Source: Candidatus Aminicenantes bacterium JdFR-78 (GTDB lineage Bacteria; Acidobacteriota; Aminicenantia; JdFR-78). Taken from it: a stretch of DNA of 35,653 nucleotides. The notes beneath the pieces are model-generated. The model was given only the letters and a program-made list of their open reading frames with translations, made no database searches and was not told the DNA's origin. Each line of letters opens with the position of its first letter. Within the stretch, counting starts at the first letter, position 1. The DNA lies in contig MTON01000001.1 of the NCBI GenBank assembly GCA_002010665.1, positions 1-35,653 of the forward strand. The letters run 5' to 3'. The translations under genes and the position numbers were made by a program. Shown one piece after another: positions 1-6,298 of the stretch.

Positions 1-1
1 A

Positions 2-325
2 GCATATGAGATAGCAGAAGGGAGAGAAATACGAGAGGAGCATATAGAATTTGAGGAAGGACTGGAAGAGAAAATATCAAAAAAAGCGTTTATTTCACCC
101 CTGGAATTATTCAAAGATATGGTAGAGAGAGGAAAAAATTATTGGGAAGCGGTTCATAGACCGTTTTTAGAGCGTGAATTAAATCGAAGAGAAGTGAAAG
201 AAATAATTGATTTAGGATTAAAACGAACAAATGGTTCTTACAAAGGACTTTGTAAATTGTTTAATATTTGTGAGAAAGAGTATAAGAGATTTCTTAATAT
301 ACTAACAATTCATAAACTTAAATGA
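2..325 (+). CDS. C-terminal end of a probable sigma-54-dependent transcriptional activator (5' truncated)
   Basis: The frame is open from the window edge, so the start lies upstream and 107 codons are visible. The last ~60 residues (REVKEIIDLGLKRTNGSYKG, then LCKLFNICEKEYKRFLN) form a helix-turn-helix-like tail of the kind that ends Fis-type sigma-54 enhancer-binding proteins: a 'long helix, G-S-Y-K, short helix, K-Y-K-RFL' layout. The AAA+ domain itself is outside the window, so the assignment is inferred from this tail and from context. Immediately downstream lie three palindromic 20-mers and a perfect sigma-54 promoter, exactly what an activator that controls its neighbour would need. Alternative: another HTH regulator of unknown class. 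Confidence 0.6.
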   Translation, partial: AYEIAEGREIREEHIEFEEGLEEKISKKAFISPLELFKDMVERGKNYWEAVHRPFLERELNRREVKEIIDLGLKRTNGSYKGLCKLFNICEKEYKRFLNILTIHKLK

Positions 326-326
326 A

Positions 327-444
327 TCTACCTATAAGTAGACTTAATCTACCTATGAGTAGACTTACTATCTTATTTAAATTCAGTAAAATAAAGAAAA
401 TTTTAGTTATTTTTAAAAATTTACTCTACCTATAGGTAGACTTT
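327..444. promoter_or_regulatory. Three palindromic 20-mers, probable activator binding sites (UAS)
   Basis: Copies lie at 327-346 (TCTACCTATAAGTAGACTTA), 348-367 (TCTACCTATGAGTAGACTTA) and 425-444 (TCTACCTATAGGTAGACTTT). The core of the third, CTACCTATAGGTAG, is a perfect 14-bp palindrome, and the other two differ from it by one or two bases. The first two are 21 bp apart, two helical turns, so a protein would sit on the same DNA face. All three are about 85-200 bp upstream of the -24 element, the usual range for sigma-54 enhancer sites. That the truncated upstream regulator binds them is inference. Confidence 0.7.
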
Positions 445-526
445 TTATTAACTTTCCAATTTTAAATTTCTAATTTTAAAATGATATTTCTTTATATATC
501 AAGCACTTAGTTTAATCTCCTATAAC

Positions 527-543
527 TTGGCACGAAATTTGCT
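527..543 (+). promoter_or_regulatory. Sigma-54 (-24/-12) promoter
   Basis: TTGGCACGAAATTTGCT matches the consensus YTGGCACGRNNNTTGCW at every fixed position, with GG at 529-530 and GC at 541-542 in the required 12-bp phase. Transcription should begin near 554, giving a leader of about 30 nt before the TTG start at 586. Sigma-54 promoters need an AAA+ activator, and the gene that ends at 325 is the natural candidate. Confidence 0.88.
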
Positions 544-585
544 CCCAAGCTAAGTGGAAAATTTTAGTGAAAGGAGGTATTGAAA

Positions 586-1485
586 TTGAGAAAGAAAAGA
601 ATTTATTTTGCTTTATTTATTATTTTTAGCGCGTTTATTATTACTTCCATATTATCTTTTCAAGATGGAAGTAATAAAACTAAAAAAATTGAAAATATCC
701 CTTTTTTCTTTTCAGAAGGGATTTTTGATGTAATTCCCGTGATAGTATTACATTACAATATCCCATCAGATCCGAAGAGTGGGTTAAAACTTATAGAAGG
801 TTTAGATCCAAAAACTAATTCTCGAATTTTCTCGTTGGAATTTGATATCCTATCTCACAATAAAAATAAAATCAGAACTCAACGTTTCTATTCCCCTTCA
901 GGCATCCTTTTATTGCGTAGTAGACTGAAAGATGGTAAGATAAATTTTCAGTTTGATTTTTTAGGTGATAAAAATATTTCAATCAGAGACACAAAAATTT
1001 CATGGAAGAAAAGTAAATTTGAAATATTTTTAGAAGGTAAAAGAATGGTTAATATTATTCTTCAGTACAATAAAGATGGTCGAGTAGAAATTTCTTCTAA
1101 GTCAAAAGAAAATGGAATCAAACAGTTAATAACTCTTTTTAAAAAAATAAGAGGATCTACTTTCGAAAAGCAACTTAAAGAATTTACATGGGCTCATTCT
1201 TTTATGCCCGAGAATGACTCAACCTATGCGGCTATATTCGCTGGAAGTCTTACGGGAATAGTTTCTATCCCGGATCAGCTTTCAATTAATACTCGAAACC
1301 AATCCGATGATTCTCCATTTTGGGATTACGTAGAATGCTTAGAAGCTTCTTGTTCTGATTGTGGAGGATATTGGGTAATATCACCAATTACAGGATGTGT
1401 ATGGGAATGGGATCCGTTAGGTATATATAGTGCATGTTATGCAATTCAAGCCATAATTTGTGCAAAAGAATTCTTACAATTATAA
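586..1485 (+). CDS. Membrane-anchored precursor with a C-terminal six-cysteine domain (candidate bacteriocin-like peptide precursor)
   Basis: I place the start at TTG 586 (299 aa), because the strong Shine-Dalgarno AAGGAGG at 571-577 is 8 nt away. The in-frame TTG at 580 would leave only 2 nt. Residues ~6-24 form one hydrophobic signal or anchor segment after a RKKR start. The central ~220 residues are polar, contain no cysteine and resemble nothing I can name. All six cysteines lie in the last 50 residues (about 251, 256, 259, 271, 284, 292; spacing C-x4-C-x2-C-x11-C-x12-C-x7-C), in a stretch rich in W, Y, G and I. A long anchored propeptide followed by a hydrophobic Cys-rich tail, next to an ABC transporter, resembles the architecture of halocin C8 precursors. 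That comparison concerns layout only; no sequence homology has been shown. It is the first gene behind the sigma-54 promoter. It could instead be a Cys-rich extracytoplasmic domain protein unrelated to toxins. Confidence 0.6.
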   Translation: MRKKRIYFALFIIFSAFIITSILSFQDGSNKTKKIENIPFFFSEGIFDVIPVIVLHYNIPSDPKSGLKLIEGLDPKTNSRIFSLEFDILSHNKNKIRTQRFYSPSGILLLRSRLKDGKINFQFDFLGDKNISIRDTKISWKKSKFEIFLEGKRMVNIILQYNKDGRVEISSKSKENGIKQLITLFKKIRGSTFEKQLKEFTWAHSFMPENDSTYAAIFAGSLTGIVSIPDQLSINTRNQSDDSPFWDYVECLEASCSDCGGYWVISPITGCVWEWDPLGIYSACYAIQAIICAKEFLQL

Positions 1486-1494
1486 AATGGCTTT

Positions 1495-2409
1495 ATGTCG
1501 AATTTACAACAAAATATAATATCTATAAAGAATTTATTTAAATCATTTGGAAATCTTTTTTCTCGAAAATTAGTATTAAAAAATATTAATTTAGATATAT
1601 TGAAGGGAGAAGTATTCGGTTTAATTGGTCCGAATGGTGCAGGAAAAACAACTCTAATGGGATGCATGTTAGGATTACTTAAGATTGACTCTGGAGAAAT
1701 ACTTATTAATGGCAGATCGCCTTTGAATATAGAAATAAAAAGAAATATTGGATACCTTCCTGAAAGAATAGGTTTTTACAAGACAATGACAGGAAAAGAA
1801 TTCTTAATTTTTCAAGGAAAGCTCTTTGGACTTCCTAACCCTGTTCTCAAGAAAAGGGTTGATGCTCTGTTAAGGGAATTAGAGCTAAAAGATGTTGCTA
1901 ACTGTAAAATAAGAATATACTCAAGGGGCATGCTACAAAGACTCAGTTGGGCTCAGGCACTTATTCATAATCCAGACATTCTCTTTCTGGATGAGCCTGC
2001 AGCAGGAATGGATCCCTCAGGGATCATTCGGGTAAGAAACTTGATACTTCAATTAAAAAAAGAGGGAAAAACTATTTTTTTAAATTCTCATAAACTCTCC
2101 GAAGTAGAAAAAGTTTGTGATCGAATAGCTTTCATCGATAAGGGAGAGATCATTCATATTGAGACTCTAAGAAGAGATCATTTGATCTATAAAATAGAAT
2201 ATTCAGAGACTAAGAAAGAATTTATTACTTTAGATATGCCATTAATTCATGGACTAGAAATATATCAAATTAATAATTCTTTTATAAAAATTAAAGTAGA
2301 AAATGAACGTGCTCTTTTTTCCTTTTTGAAACATTTATTAAATAAGGGTGTGAAAATAACTGAGGTTATTAAAGAGAAAGTTGATATAGAAAAATTTTTC
2401 TTAGACTAA
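1495..2409 (+). CDS. ABC transporter ATP-binding protein (ABC-2/CcmA type)
   Basis: This is the 304-residue ATPase of a two-component ABC-2 exporter. Visible motifs are Walker A GPNGAGKT (residues 45-52), an E in place of the usual Q-loop glutamine (GYLPERIGFY, ~87-95), the signature YSRGMLQR (142-149, the SRGM form common in CcmA/NatA-type ATPases), Walker B DILFLDEP (161-168) and the H-loop histidine 199 in LNSHKLSE. Residues ~225-304 are an accessory C-terminal region. The start is 9 nt after the precursor stop and has no good Shine-Dalgarno, which suggests read-through translation from the precursor. The stop overlaps the next start (TAATG). Its likely job is export of, or immunity to, the upstream gene product. 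Confidence 0.9.
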   Translation: MSNLQQNIISIKNLFKSFGNLFSRKLVLKNINLDILKGEVFGLIGPNGAGKTTLMGCMLGLLKIDSGEILINGRSPLNIEIKRNIGYLPERIGFYKTMTGKEFLIFQGKLFGLPNPVLKKRVDALLRELELKDVANCKIRIYSRGMLQRLSWAQALIHNPDILFLDEPAAGMDPSGIIRVRNLILQLKKEGKTIFLNSHKLSEVEKVCDRIAFIDKGEIIHIETLRRDHLIYKIEYSETKKEFITLDMPLIHGLEIYQINNSFIKIKVENERALFSFLKHLLNKGVKITEVIKEKVDIEKFFLD

Positions 2410-3122
2410 TGAATAAATATATTGTTATTAAAGTATTCACTGAAAAAATAAAAAGCCCCATTTATATTGGTTTTTTTATAGGCGCAGGAGGTTTTATAAT
2501 TGTTCAATTCTTTGAAATTGTTATTTCTCCCAAAAAAATATTTGATTTGGCTTTTCTTCTCACTCTATTCATCACTCCGGGAATATTTGGGAAGGAGATT
2601 TCCTCAGGAACTATCCAATTTCTGTTAACGAAACCTATCAAATGGTCATCTGTTTACTTTTCAAAAGTGTTTGGAGTATGGCTAACTATGTTCTCTTTCC
2701 TGATCTTCACTATTTTTTTATTTGGATTATCTCAATTTCTTTTGTCTGGATTAAAAGCGGAAAACCTCATTATATTTCTTATCGATGGTCTCCTTAAACT
2801 TACTTTATTAATTTCTATGATTAGCTTCTTCTCTACTTTTTTACCTGATTATGGAGACATAGTTGCTTTTATTATCTTTGCCTTATTATTAAGTGGTATT
2901 TATGAAATTTCTCACACATTCTTGAAATCCCCAGTTTGGTTAAAAAATTCTATAGAGTCAATTATTTTATTTCTAATGGGGAAAGAAAAAAGCTTTTCTG
3001 CTTGGCTTCAAGATGGAAATTTCCTGAAAAATTTTGGATTATATTTAGCTCGACTTTTGTTTTTCCTTCTCGGAGGCCTATTTATTTTTAAGAGCCGGGA
3101 TTATGGATACGGACAAAGATAA
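2409..3122 (+). CDS. ABC-2 type permease
   Basis: This 237-residue protein has six predicted membrane segments (roughly residues 18-36, 45-60, 90-112, 120-142, 148-166, 212-228). Between the second and third lies the FGKEISSGTIQFLLTKPIKW motif typical of ABC-2/NatB-like permeases (G-x-E-x-x-x-G-T-x-x-x-L-L-x-x-P). It is translationally coupled to the ATPase, the TAA and ATG overlapping by one base. Its own stop in turn overlaps a further ATG at 3122 that now opens only a broken reading frame, so at least one more operon gene has been lost. Confidence 0.88.
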   Translation: MNKYIVIKVFTEKIKSPIYIGFFIGAGGFIIVQFFEIVISPKKIFDLAFLLTLFITPGIFGKEISSGTIQFLLTKPIKWSSVYFSKVFGVWLTMFSFLIFTIFLFGLSQFLLSGLKAENLIIFLIDGLLKLTLLISMISFFSTFLPDYGDIVAFIIFALLLSGIYEISHTFLKSPVWLKNSIESIILFLMGKEKSFSAWLQDGNFLKNFGLYLARLLFFLLGGLFIFKSRDYGYGQR

Positions 3123-3211
3123 TGAATGATCAAATTAATTTAGATACAACTAATCATATTTGACTAAGTGACATTCTATCTTTATCTCAACTCGAAGAAG
3201 AAAACTTAAAT
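3122..3211 (+). pseudogene. Start of a lost operon gene (two in-frame stops)
   Basis: An ATG overlaps the permease stop and reads MNDQINLDTTNHI, then TGA at 3161, then LSDILSLSQLEEENLN and a second stop. The coupling suggests the former start of a third exporter-operon gene. The fragment is too short to name. Confidence 0.4.
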
Positions 3212-3218
3212 TGAAAAA

Positions 3219-3268
3219 TTCAAAGATAAAACCTGCATTCTAATCTCACATCAAATCTGGAATATTCC
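3219..3268 (+). repeat. Direct repeat, copy 1 (48 of 50 bases identical to 5563-5612)
   Basis: Both copies encode FKDKTCILISH(Q/R)IWNIP. They differ at one C/T and one A/G position and diverge sharply afterwards. Two paralogous exporter genes, or a recombination tract between them, would explain this. Confidence 0.9.
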
Positions 3269-3380
3269 TGGATTGAAAGTTTATTTTATGGATAATGGTA
3301 AGATCATTAATAGAAAAAGTAATGGTAAATTCTGTATTCTTTTTAATAAAGAACATTTCCTACGAGAATGTTCTTTATAA
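3219..3380 (+). pseudogene. C-terminal fragment of an ABC exporter ATPase domain
   Basis: The frame from 3219 reads FKDKTCILISHQIWNIPGLK and continues for 53 residues to a stop at 3378. KTCILISH matches the H-loop region of type I ABC exporters (normally KTxIxISHRL). No Walker A, signature or Walker B precedes it, and a stop lies 12 nt upstream, so only the tail survives. The first 50 nt are nearly identical to 5563-5612. Confidence 0.65.
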
Positions 3381-3739
3381 AGTTATTTATTTTAAGAATG
3401 AAATTGAAAAAATGTTTTTAGTAGAAAAAATATTACAGTTAAAGAATCCAGAAAGGTATATTCAAATAAGCGAAAAATGTGAGACAAATGCATTTATTAT
3501 AAAAAAATTGTTTATTCCCAAAATCTTGTGAAATTCTTTTATTAAAAGAAAAAGCCCTTAGAAATTTAAAAAAAGAAATACATCAAATCAAAAAGAATTT
3601 TTTAGAAAGAGCCGTAAATGAGCTTGAAAGTATTTACTTTTATAATACCTTATGGTGGGAGAGAATCAATAAATTGTTTTGCACCTCAAACAATGATATA
3701 TTAGAATTAACTGAAGAAATAAAAAGGAGGGGAAAATGA
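3355..3739 (+). pseudogene. Frameshifted helical protein remnant preceding the beta-propeller
   Basis: From about 3355 one frame reads SYENVLYKVIYFKNEIEKMF and on to NAFIIKKLFIPKIL, stopping at 3529-3531. The adjacent frame carries on as KSCEILLLKEKALRNLKKEI, then KNFLERAVNELESIYFYNT, to a TGA at 3737-3739. Joined by one frameshift near 3510-3525 these give ~125 charged, helical residues. The stop overlaps the ATG of the beta-propeller gene in an ATGA, a relic of translational coupling. I do not recognise the family. The 78-residue ORF 3295-3531 that this region also offers starts inside the ABC tail and is probably not a gene. Confidence 0.5.
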
Positions 3740-4884
3740 GAAAAGTGGAACGGCTATTTTTAAATATAGTTGTTTTTCTTATGTGTATTGCGATTTTCAA
3801 CAACTTAGTTCATTCCGAAAAAATAAAAATAAAAACCGAAAATGGAGTAACAGTCATTTATAATCCAAAAAATCCAGTACATCTTCCCGGAGTTCCTAAT
3901 AGATTAAGACTAATAAAAGAATTCTCAATAGGAGAGAAAGTAGGTAAAAAAGAGTATATGTTCACGAAAATAATTTTAGATGTAAATGATGAAGGAAATA
4001 TTTATGTCTTAGACTCTAAGGAATGTAATATCAAAATTTTTAATGAGAAAGGAAACTTTCTAAAAATGTTTGGTCAAAAGGGACAGGGACCTGGAGAATT
4101 CAGTAGCCCAAGGTATATCCAAATTACCCCGCATAAAGAAATTATGGTCTATGATTTATATGCTCGCCGTATAAATTTCTTTTCGCTTAATGGAGAATAT
4201 TTAAGAGAGGTTTCTGTTGCAGTATTCCCTCTTTTTCTTGATCCAAAAATTGATAGTGAAAGAAATATAATTGGAGTTGTTATGGAAAGACAGCCAGGAG
4301 TTAAATCAACAACGGTAAGAAAATTGATAAAATTTAGCACAGATTTAAAGCCAATTATCATGATAGATAAAGTAATTTCATCACATCCTGGAGCTATTAA
4401 TCTTTTCCCACCACGAATTTATTTTGATTTAACTAAAGAAAATAATATTATTTATGGAATTTCGGATAATTATGAAATAAAAGTTATTAATCCAAAAGGA
4501 AAATTAATTAAAAAGATAATTAAAAGATGCGATTTAGTAAAAATTGGACAAAAAGATAAAAAAGAAAAAATAAAAGAAATTTTTGGGAAACGCGGAATTA
4601 TCCCAGGAATTAATGTTAAATTTCCAAAGTATTTCCCAGCATTTTGGAGTTTATCTATTGATGAAGAAGGAAGAATATTTATAGGCACCTATGAAAAAGT
4701 AAAAGATAAAAAAGGTTATTACTATTTCGATGTTTTTGATTCAGTGGGAAGGTATATTGCTAAGATCCCTTTAAAAATAAAACCCAAGCAATGGTTTGTG
4801 TGGAAAAATAAAAAATTATATGTTGTTGAAGAAACTGAAGAAGGTTTTCCTATAATCCAATGTTATAAGGTAATTTGGCATTAA
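3736..4884 (+). CDS. Secreted six-bladed beta-propeller protein (NHL-like)
   Basis: This 382-residue protein begins with a signal peptide (hydrophobic residues ~9-25, then HSEK). It continues with repeated units of the form 'DVNDEGNIYVLDS ... IKIFNEKGNFLKMFG' (~79-110), the hallmark GQKGQGPGEF (~110-119) seen in NHL/six-bladed propeller proteins, and later blades such as LSIDEEGRIFIGTY (~309-322). These proteins usually act as periplasmic or surface binding scaffolds; the ligand is not predictable. A strong AAAAGGAGG precedes the ATG, and the start overlaps the stop of the broken gene upstream. Being the only intact gene among exporter remnants, it may still serve the peptide locus or may now be independent. 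A second family member lies at 18904-20103. Confidence 0.85.
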   Translation: MRKVERLFLNIVVFLMCIAIFNNLVHSEKIKIKTENGVTVIYNPKNPVHLPGVPNRLRLIKEFSIGEKVGKKEYMFTKIILDVNDEGNIYVLDSKECNIKIFNEKGNFLKMFGQKGQGPGEFSSPRYIQITPHKEIMVYDLYARRINFFSLNGEYLREVSVAVFPLFLDPKIDSERNIIGVVMERQPGVKSTTVRKLIKFSTDLKPIIMIDKVISSHPGAINLFPPRIYFDLTKENNIIYGISDNYEIKVINPKGKLIKKIIKRCDLVKIGQKDKKEKIKEIFGKRGIIPGINVKFPKYFPAFWSLSIDEEGRIFIGTYEKVKDKKGYYYFDVFDSVGRYIAKIPLKIKPKQWFVWKNKKLYVVEETEEGFPIIQCYKVIWH

Positions 4885-5562
4885 CAATCCATAATTTAAT
4901 TATGAAAATAACATTTCCCCCAAGAAAATATTTGAAACATTTCAAATTTTAAAATATTTTAAGAAATCATTTAAATCTTCAAATCCAAAAGAAAAACCGC
5001 AAAAAATAAAACTTTCATCTCTAAAACAATTATTTCCTTACTTCAGAACTCATTGGAAATAGACACTTGTCGCTTCCATCTTCATGATTCTCCTCTCCCT
5101 CTTAGCACTTCCAACCCCCTACTTAATGAAATACATAATTGACGATGTCCTCATAGCGAAAAACATAAAACTTTTAAATTTAATTATTTTACTTTTAATT
5201 GCAATTCAGCTTTTGAGACTGATATTTTCTTTTCTCACAAACTATCTTTTCAGCGTTTTCAATCAAGAAGTAATTGTTAAAATAAAAAAGATTTATTTCA
5301 CCGACTTCTTTGACTTCCCCTCTCATTCTTTGATAAAACACGGACAGGATACCTGCTATCGAGAATAGGAGAGGTAGAAGGACTTAGCTTTTTCTTCTCA
5401 AATACATTTGTAAGAATTCTAATTGGACTCTTTGAATTTATATTCTGTCTTACGGTTCTTTTTTATTTAAACTGGAAACTAACTTTTATTTCAATCTCCA
5501 TACCTCCACTTTTCAATTTTGATTTAGGAAGGAAAAGAATTCGGAAATTAATTAATAATAAT

Positions 5563-5612
5563 TTCAAAGATAAAACTTGCATTCTAATCTCACATCGAAT
5601 CTGGAATATTCC
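5563..5612 (+). repeat. Direct repeat, copy 2 (48 of 50 bases identical to 3219-3268)
   Basis: This copy lies in the C-terminal remnant of the exporter pseudogene, in the same coding phase as copy 1 (H-loop region). Confidence 0.9.
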
Positions 5613-5673
5613 AAAATTAAAAATTTATTGTAATGAAAAGATTTATAAAGTTGAAAAACGCCATAGCCTAAAT

Positions 5674-5702
5674 TTGACAATTTTTGACCATAAAGTTAAA
5701 AT
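5674..5702 (+). promoter_or_regulatory. Sigma-70 type promoter of the tetR-exporter operon
   Basis: TTGACA (5674-5679), a 17-bp spacer and TAAAAT (5697-5702). Transcription should start near 5709, leaving a leader of only about 11 nt before ATG 5720. The spacer contains an imperfect inverted repeat (TTTTGAC ... GTTAAAA, 5682-5701) related to the perfect operator that follows. Confidence 0.75.
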
Positions 5703-5719
5703 TTGACTATATAGTCAAA
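5702..5719. promoter_or_regulatory. Perfect 18-bp palindrome, probable TetR autoregulatory operator
   Basis: TTTGACTATATAGTCAAA is its own reverse complement. It touches the -10 box on one side and the ATG at 5720 on the other, so a bound repressor would block transcription start. Because the promoter and operator occupy 5674-5719, the TTG at 5684 cannot be the start of this gene. Confidence 0.8.
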
Positions 5720-6298
5720 ATGGGAGTAAAAGAAAGAAAGGAAAGGGAAAGGGAAGCAAGAAAGCAAACAATACTTGAGGCTGCTATTGAGATATTCTCA
5801 AGAAAGGGATATGAAAAAACAAATATGGAAGAGATTGCGGAAAAGGCTGAGCTATCGAAGGGGGTTATTTACTATTATTTTGAATCAAAGGAAAAGCTTT
5901 TCGAAGAACTTGTCCTTTCCGAGGTTTCAAAATATTACAGAAGTGCTTATGAAGCAATAAAAGAAAAAAAGGACTACAAAGAAATTTTCTCTGCCTTACT
6001 TGATTTTCACATTTCTTATTTCTCAAAAAGAAAAGAAATACTCAGTTTAATTTTCCCTTTTGGGAAAAGTTCACCTGTATTTATAAATGGTGAATTGAAA
6101 GAAAAAATAAAAGAGGTAAGAAGCCCGATTGAAGAGCGCATTATGAATCTTTTAGGAGAGAAAGGAATAACAATTTCTGAACTTCTCTGGAGCTATATAA
6201 TTGGGATTTCTGTCAAGATGACTCAGAAGAAAGATATTAAAAAGATAAAAGAAGAGATTGAAATCTTTAAACAAATGCTTGAAGGAGTATTGAAATGA
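5720..6298 (+). CDS. TetR/AcrR family transcriptional repressor
   Basis: This 192-residue protein begins with the strongly charged MGVKERKEREREARKQTILE. The HTH follows at residues ~34-55 (TNMEEIAEKAELSKGVIYYYFESKE, in two parts: T-x-x-x-IA...A-x-x-S-K-G-x-x-YYYF). The variable C-terminal domain (~70-192) would bind the inducer. I chose ATG 5720 over the upstream TTG at 5684 because the latter lies inside the promoter. There is no Shine-Dalgarno and the leader is very short, so near-leaderless initiation is likely. The stop overlaps the exporter start (ATGA). It presumably represses its own operon through the palindrome at 5702-5719; the inducer may be a lipophilic exporter substrate. Confidence 0.9.
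   Translation: MGVKERKEREREARKQTILEAAIEIFSRKGYEKTNMEEIAEKAELSKGVIYYYFESKEKLFEELVLSEVSKYYRSAYEAIKEKKDYKEIFSALLDFHISYFSKRKEILSLIFPFGKSSPVFINGELKEKIKEVRSPIEERIMNLLGEKGITISELLWSYIIGISVKMTQKKDIKKIKEEIEIFKQMLEGVLK

Larger units (their letters stand above)
4902..5706 (+). pseudogene. Type I ABC exporter (MsbA-like) pseudogene with internal deletion
   Basis: Translating across lesions gives an N-terminal lead (ISPKKIFETFQILKYFKKSF), SLKQLFPYFRTHWK, an in-frame TAG near 5057, then TLVASIFMILLSLLALPTPY and YIIDDVLIAKN, the first membrane segments and loop of an ABC_membrane domain. A frameshift near 5345 joins HGQDT to YLLSRIGEVEG. More membrane helices follow up to FDLGRKRIRKL, and the sequence then jumps directly to FKDKTCILISHRIWNIP, the H-loop region. 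Walker A, signature and Walker B are gone, a deletion of perhaps 300 residues. At least a nonsense codon, a frameshift and the deletion make the gene inactive. The ORF at 5084-5368 is a fragment of it. Its tail runs into the tetR promoter. Confidence 0.82.

Noticed and set aside
327-444. Tandem 20-mers as a CRISPR array or VNTR
   Set aside because: Only three copies, unequal spacing (21 and 77 bp), palindromic cores and position before a sigma-54 promoter fit binding sites better.
580-585. TTG at 580 as start of the Cys-rich protein
   Set aside because: It lies 2 nt from the Shine-Dalgarno; TTG 586 has the normal 8-nt spacing.
3295-3531. ORF of 78 codons as a real gene
   Set aside because: It begins out of frame inside the ABC tail, has no ribosome site and is explained as part of a frameshifted remnant.
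5684-5719. TTG 5684 as the TetR start
   Set aside because: The codons would lie within the -35/-10 region and the palindromic operator.
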